From: Promethearchaeota archaeon
GTDB lineage: Archaea > Asgardarchaeota > Lokiarchaeia > Sigyniarchaeales > SOKP01
Length of the DNA: 5,352 nucleotides
Assembly: GCA_004524385.1 (NCBI GenBank)
Contig: SDNM01000131.1
Span: 1-5,352 of the forward strand
Direction: 5' to 3'
Under the pieces are notes generated by a model, which had not been told where the DNA came from, ran no database searches, and worked only from the letters and a program-made list of their open reading frames with translations. Of the stretch, positions 5,056-5,352 are shown one piece after another (the stretch's first letter is position 1; each line of letters begins with the position of its first letter). The position numbers and the translations under genes were made by a program.

Positions 5056-5059
5056 GGTG
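5054..5059 (+). promoter_or_regulatory. Shine-Dalgarno site overlapping the SAM hydrolase stop codon
   Basis: GAGGTG begins inside the TGA stop (5053-5055) and ends 7 bases before ATG 5067. It selects 5067 over ATG 5063, which stops after five codons, and implies coupled translation of the SAM hydrolase and Nudix genes. Confidence 0.7.
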
Positions 5060-5066
5060 TTAATGA

Positions 5067-5352
5067 ATGAAATTGAATGATGAAATTTTAGCCTGTATCA
5101 AAAATGAAGATATTAAATATCTACAATCGGGGCAACTTTCCAAATATATCTTTCCAATGAACCGTAATGAAGTTCATCAGAAAAGAATTAGCCATCTCAT
5201 CGTTCGACTCTTTGTAATGGCAATTACAGCTGATAACAAAATCCTATATTTAGTACAAAAAAGAGGTAAAAGTAAAAGAGGTTATCCTGAATACTTCACA
5301 GATTCCGCTTCAGGTCATGTTGAATATAAAGATAAATTGACGCTTAATGATA
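5067..5352 (+). CDS. Nudix hydrolase, 3' partial
   Basis: The first 95 codons of a gene cut by the window end. The translation contains VRLFVMAITADNKILYLVQK (46-65), KSKRGYPEYF (68-77) and TDSASGHVEYKD (78-89). This is the beta-strand, Q(K)R, K..yP, SGHVE arrangement that precedes the Nudix box in the Nudix superfamily, including isopentenyl-diphosphate-isomerase-like members. G83 is the first residue of the GX5E part, with Asp89 where Glu is usual. The REUXEE part lies beyond the window, so catalytic competence and substrate (nucleoside diphosphate derivative or isopentenyl diphosphate) cannot be judged. The 45 residues before the domain are helical. The start at 5067 is backed by GAGGTG; the spacing to the SAM hydrolase gene is 11 bases, indicating an operon. 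Confidence 0.85.
   Translation, partial: MKLNDEILACIKNEDIKYLQSGQLSKYIFPMNRNEVHQKRISHLIVRLFVMAITADNKILYLVQKRGKSKRGYPEYFTDSASGHVEYKDKLTLND

Noticed and set aside
1..5352. CRISPR arrays, insertion sequences or rRNA
   Set aside because: No spaced direct repeats, transposase motifs, terminal inverted repeats or rRNA-like sequence were seen.

Overview
The window is AT-rich, with archaeal signals: TATA-like boxes, strong GGAGGTGA-type Shine-Dalgarno sites, TTG starts, and a tRNA gene interrupted by bulge-helix-bulge (BHB) introns with no encoded CCA. It begins with a SepSecS gene of the archaeal/eukaryotic selenocysteine pathway. AT-richness, SepSecS and a longin-like/TPR protein together suggest an Asgard archaeon, perhaps Lokiarchaeia-like. 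That placement is inference; no marker gene here proves it.

Layout. 1-1265 (+): O-phosphoseryl-tRNA(Sec) selenium transferase, cut at its 5' end by the window edge. 1266-1387: AT-rich spacer with a hairpin/T-tract terminator and a good TATA box. 1388-2068 (+): 226-residue protein that I do not recognise. 2129-2299 (-): a tRNA gene which, read through three introns of 50, 16 and 30 nt, folds into a standard 75-nt tRNA-Ile with anticodon UAU. 2300-2427: divergent promoter region serving the tRNA leftwards and the next genes rightwards. 2428-2841 and 2843-3259 (+): two small helical, probably coiled-coil proteins of almost equal length, one base apart, both with TTG starts. 3324-4220 (+): a two-part protein, with an alpha/beta N-terminal module that looks longin-like and a C-terminal helical part with two TPR-like repeats. 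4240-5055 (+): SAM hydrolase (SAM hydroxide adenosyltransferase, DUF62 family). 5067-5352 (+): start of a Nudix hydrolase, cut by the window end.

How the genes relate. Two themes concern translation: SepSecS makes Sec-tRNA(Sec), and the tRNA-Ile(UAU) reads AUA codons, which are common in AT-rich genomes. The coiled-coil pair and the longin-like/TPR protein lie on one strand in a compact block and may form a protein assembly of unknown role. The SAM hydrolase and Nudix genes are translationally close (the Nudix ribosome binding site overlaps the SAM hydrolase stop codon) and both act on nucleotide-type small molecules.

The most notable feature is the tRNA gene. Its T-loop intron has a textbook BHB motif. 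A tiny variable-loop intron leaves one exon of only 7 nt. The helix that defines that intron uses the same bases as the anticodon stem, which implies an ordered splicing pathway.
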